NCBI GenBank assembly: GCA_030601645.1
Contig: JAUWBQ010000088.1
Span: forward strand, 1 to 7,309
DNA from: Candidatus Bathyarchaeota archaeon
GTDB taxonomy: Archaea > Thermoproteota > Bathyarchaeia > TCS64
Length of the DNA: 7,309 nucleotides
Direction: 5' to 3'
Within the stretch, counting starts at the first letter, position 1. Each line of letters starts with the position of its first letter. Positions 6,243 through 7,309 of this stretch are shown in pieces. Both the position numbers and the translations under genes were made by a program. A model generated the notes under the pieces. That model searched no databases. It was not told the origin of the DNA and was given only the letters and a program-made list of their open reading frames with translations.

Positions 6243-6536
6243 TTATAAGTTGGAGATGCCGCGTATCCTAGATCTGATCTCCATGGCCCTGGAGGCGAAG
6301 ATGCTCTTGAACTCCTCCATCTCGCTCTCGCTTATCTCCTGGTTGGCTCGGGTCTTCACGTCCACGAGGGCGGTGATCACGTTGGTCCAGACCGAGCCGA
6401 AGAGCGCGCTCTCCACGGAGCTTATGACCCCCTGCTCTTTGTAGTACCTGAATATCTGGTACTTCTTCCTGAGGCTCTCCTCGTCCAGGTTGATGTCTAT
6501 GATCTTCTCGACGCTTCCCCTGAGAGCGGGCTCCAT
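6243..6536 (-). CDS. Small helical protein of unknown function
   Basis: I do not recognise this protein. The ATG at 6536 gives 97 residues; a GTG at 6545 would add three. The ATG is chosen because AGGTGAT (6541-6547), a perfect match to the archaeal 16S tail, lies four bases before it, and the GTG is part of that motif. The product is charged and largely helical (DEESLRKKYQIFRYYKEQG, then SEMEEFKSIFASRAMEIRSR). A more hydrophobic middle (SVESALFGSVWTNVITALVDV) may be an amphipathic or packing helix rather than a membrane span. No cysteine, metal site or signal peptide is seen. A strong TATA box and Shine-Dalgarno site indicate a well-expressed single gene. Stop is TAA. Confidence 0.78.
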   Translation of the reverse strand: MEPALRGSVEKIIDINLDEESLRKKYQIFRYYKEQGVISSVESALFGSVWTNVITALVDVKTRANQEISESEMEEFKSIFASRAMEIRSRIRGISNL

Positions 6537-6540
6537 ACTG

Positions 6541-6547
6541 ATCACCT
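6541..6547 (-). promoter_or_regulatory. Strong Shine-Dalgarno site that decides the start at 6536
   Basis: AGGTGAT on the minus strand is fully complementary to the archaeal 16S 3' end, with a four-base spacer to ATG at 6536. The GTG at 6545 lies within it and so is unlikely to be the start. Confidence 0.65.
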
Positions 6548-6564
6548 ACCCAGAGTTGTCACTG

Positions 6565-6573
6565 ATTTATATA
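6565..6573 (-). promoter_or_regulatory. TATA box of the small helical gene
   Basis: TATATAAAT on the minus strand, preceded by AAA. It is centred about 33 bases before the ATG at 6536, so initiation would fall near 6545-6549 with a leader just long enough for the Shine-Dalgarno site. It is the strongest TATA-like element in the window. Confidence 0.6.
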
Positions 6574-6576
6574 TTT

Positions 6577-6853
6577 GGGATTTTCCCCACAACTTGAGGA
6601 AAACGAGGTGCATACTATCACCACATAAACCCAGACGACTATAAGGGTAACACGATCCTCACATGTTTGAACGAGAATCTGATTTCATTTTGGAGGAATA
6701 GTCAGCCATTAGAAGAGAAACGCCTTGAGCCCTATCAGATGTAAAAAATCTTTCTTGTGATGAACAGACCTATGAAAGAGGGCACAACGAGCCAATCTAT
6801 AAGGGATGCTTCAATGAACGCCTTGGACGCTTGGACGGGCCCCCTACTGAAAT
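6577..6853. other. Gene-poor stretch with possible gene remnants
   Basis: No confident gene is seen. On the plus strand one frame (6598-6891) has a single stop (TAA at 6742-6744) across 97 codons but no ATG in its first part; it may be a decayed gene. On the minus strand a 40-codon ORF (6735-6857) overlaps the end of the CofE-like gene. T6 on the minus strand at 6743-6748 could end the CofE-like transcript. An 8-bp tandem repeat CTTGGACG occupies 6822-6837. The base composition is more A/T-rich than in the neighbouring genes. Confidence 0.5.
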
Positions 6854-6857
6854 TCAC
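6735..6857 (-). CDS. Possible 40-residue single-span membrane peptide coupled to the CofE-like gene
   Basis: A GTG at 6857-6855 overlaps the TGA of the CofE-like gene (GTGA), which is a common coupling arrangement. The 40 residues begin with NFSRGPVQASKAF and continue into a hydrophobic stretch (SLIDWLVVPSFIGLFI) ending in TRKIFYI, which would fit one membrane helix with a positive end. There is no Shine-Dalgarno site. A T6 run lies inside the 3' end, and a chance ORF of this length is easily possible. Doubtful. Confidence 0.22.
   Translation of the reverse strand: MNFSRGPVQASKAFIEASLIDWLVVPSFIGLFITRKIFYI
6743..6748 (-). terminator. T6 run, candidate terminator of the CofE-like transcript
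   Basis: Six T on the minus strand about 106 bases past the CofE-like stop, with no strong hairpin. This is a plausible archaeal terminator by composition only. Confidence 0.3.
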
Positions 6858-7309
6858 CCAGGCGCGCGCCGATGCAACTTTCTCAGTATGACTATCGGGA
6901 AATGGTCAACCAGCTCCAACATACCCCAAGAGACTTCCGACAGCCCTACACCGAAGGTTTCAGCCATGTCCCAGACGGTCCTTCCCGCTCCATAGCCCCT
7001 GACCCTGTGCGCCACGTTAGCTAGCGTAAGACACCAGTCGGGGTTGATGGCCCCCTCTGTGAAAGATATGGGGGTTGAGCGGGATTTGAACCCAAGCGTC
7101 CTACCTATCACGAATGTCAGGAAGCCCCCTAGATGAGTCAGTCCTTTTACCGGCACACTCCTCGGAGCAAGGTGAAGATTCCCCCTAGAATACGATGTAT
7201 CGCCGTCAACAATGAGGACTTCGACCCTCCAGCCACCAATATCGAAAGCCTCCTTAAGCTTCTTGGCAAATCTCTGAGGTTCTTTCAGGGGGAGGCTGAC
7301 ATATGAGTA
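6854..7309 (-). CDS. CofE-like protein (coenzyme F420-0:L-glutamate ligase family), C-terminal part
   Basis: The frame is open to the right edge, giving the last 151 residues; the start lies outside. An internal GTG at 7156 is not a likely start because conserved sequence continues upstream of it. Visible blocks include VEVLIVDGDTSYSRGNLHLAPR, GGFLTFVIGRTLGFKSRSTPI, LANVAHRVRGYGAGRTVWDM and WGMLELVDHFPIVILR. These follow the pattern of archaeal proteins of the F420 ligase family, in which a D-x-D/T strand is followed by a conserved Gly/Arg-rich segment and ends in a PxVIxR strand. CofE adds glutamate to F420-0 using GTP. This sequence is divergent from classical CofE, so it could be a paralogue with another amide-forming role. 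Stop is TGA. Family assignment is from memory of the motifs. Confidence 0.68.
   Translation of the reverse strand, partial: YSYVSLPLKEPQRFAKKLKEAFDIGGWRVEVLIVDGDTSYSRGNLHLAPRSVPVKGLTHLGGFLTFVIGRTLGFKSRSTPISFTEGAINPDWCLTLANVAHRVRGYGAGRTVWDMAETFGVGLSEVSWGMLELVDHFPIVILRKLHRRAPG

Noticed and set aside
6757..6763. GTGATGA, a perfect C-box match for a C/D-box guide RNA.
   Set aside because: No D box (CTGA) is found at the usual archaeal distance; the nearest downstream is about 85 bases on. No C'/D' pair is visible.
6822..6837. Tandem CTTGGACG repeat as part of a repeat array or CRISPR.
   Set aside because: There are only two copies of eight bases with no spacing and no further copies in the window.
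7074..7105. Minus-strand sequence GGGTTCAAATCCC followed by a C-rich end looks like a tRNA T-arm and acceptor 3' strand, possibly a tRNA fragment or attachment site.
   Set aside because: The T-stem has mismatches (TTGGG against CCCGC), no matching D-arm, anticodon arm or 5' acceptor strand is found upstream, and the bases encode a conserved-looking stretch (LGFKSRSTPI) of the CofE-like protein. Coincidence is the simpler reading.

Overview
The window looks like a piece of an archaeal chromosome, probably from an uncultured archaeon of the Bathyarchaeia/TACK type. This rests on A/T-rich TATA-like boxes about 45-55 bases upstream of starts (for example 1567-1575 and 6565-6573), Shine-Dalgarno motifs matching the archaeal 16S tail (AGGTGAT, GGAGG), T-runs rather than hairpins after genes, and a protein of the coenzyme F420 ligase family at the right edge. 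The lineage is inference. Codons are GC-rich while intergenic gaps are A/T-rich.

Layout, left to right. Positions 2-340 (+) hold the end of a membrane protein related to alpha/beta hydrolases. It appears to have lost its catalytic middle. An A/T-rich gap (341-502) follows. Positions 503-1517 (-) hold a two-gene unit: an HD-domain phosphohydrolase and, one base downstream, a small PD-(D/E)XK-like protein. A divergent promoter at about 1518-1615 separates this unit from an MFS transporter (1616-2812, +). The MFS gene ends on a CTAG shared with the stop codon of a convergent SLC13/DASS anion transporter (2809-4191, -). Upstream of that transporter, on the same strand and in the same reading frame, is an unrecognised protein of about 93 residues. 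Then come a YtcJ/NfdA-type metal-dependent amidohydrolase (4545-6119, -) and an unrecognised helical protein of about 97 residues (6243-6536, -). The right end is a gene-poor stretch (about 6577-6853) with weak signs of gene decay, followed by the C-terminal 151 residues of a CofE-like protein that runs off the edge.

Functionally, the centre reads as a small-molecule catabolism and transport neighbourhood: an amidohydrolase that could split an amide or related compound, a DASS carrier for di-/tricarboxylates or other anions, and an MFS carrier. Substrates cannot be read from the sequence. I see no CRISPR, insertion sequence, intact tRNA or rRNA, and no clear novel multi-gene system. The items most worth a second look are the internally deleted hydrolase, the PD-(D/E)XK-like protein with a changed acidic residue, the two small conserved-looking unknowns whose Shine-Dalgarno motifs point to starts inside the longest ORF, and the possible gene remnant at 6598-6891.
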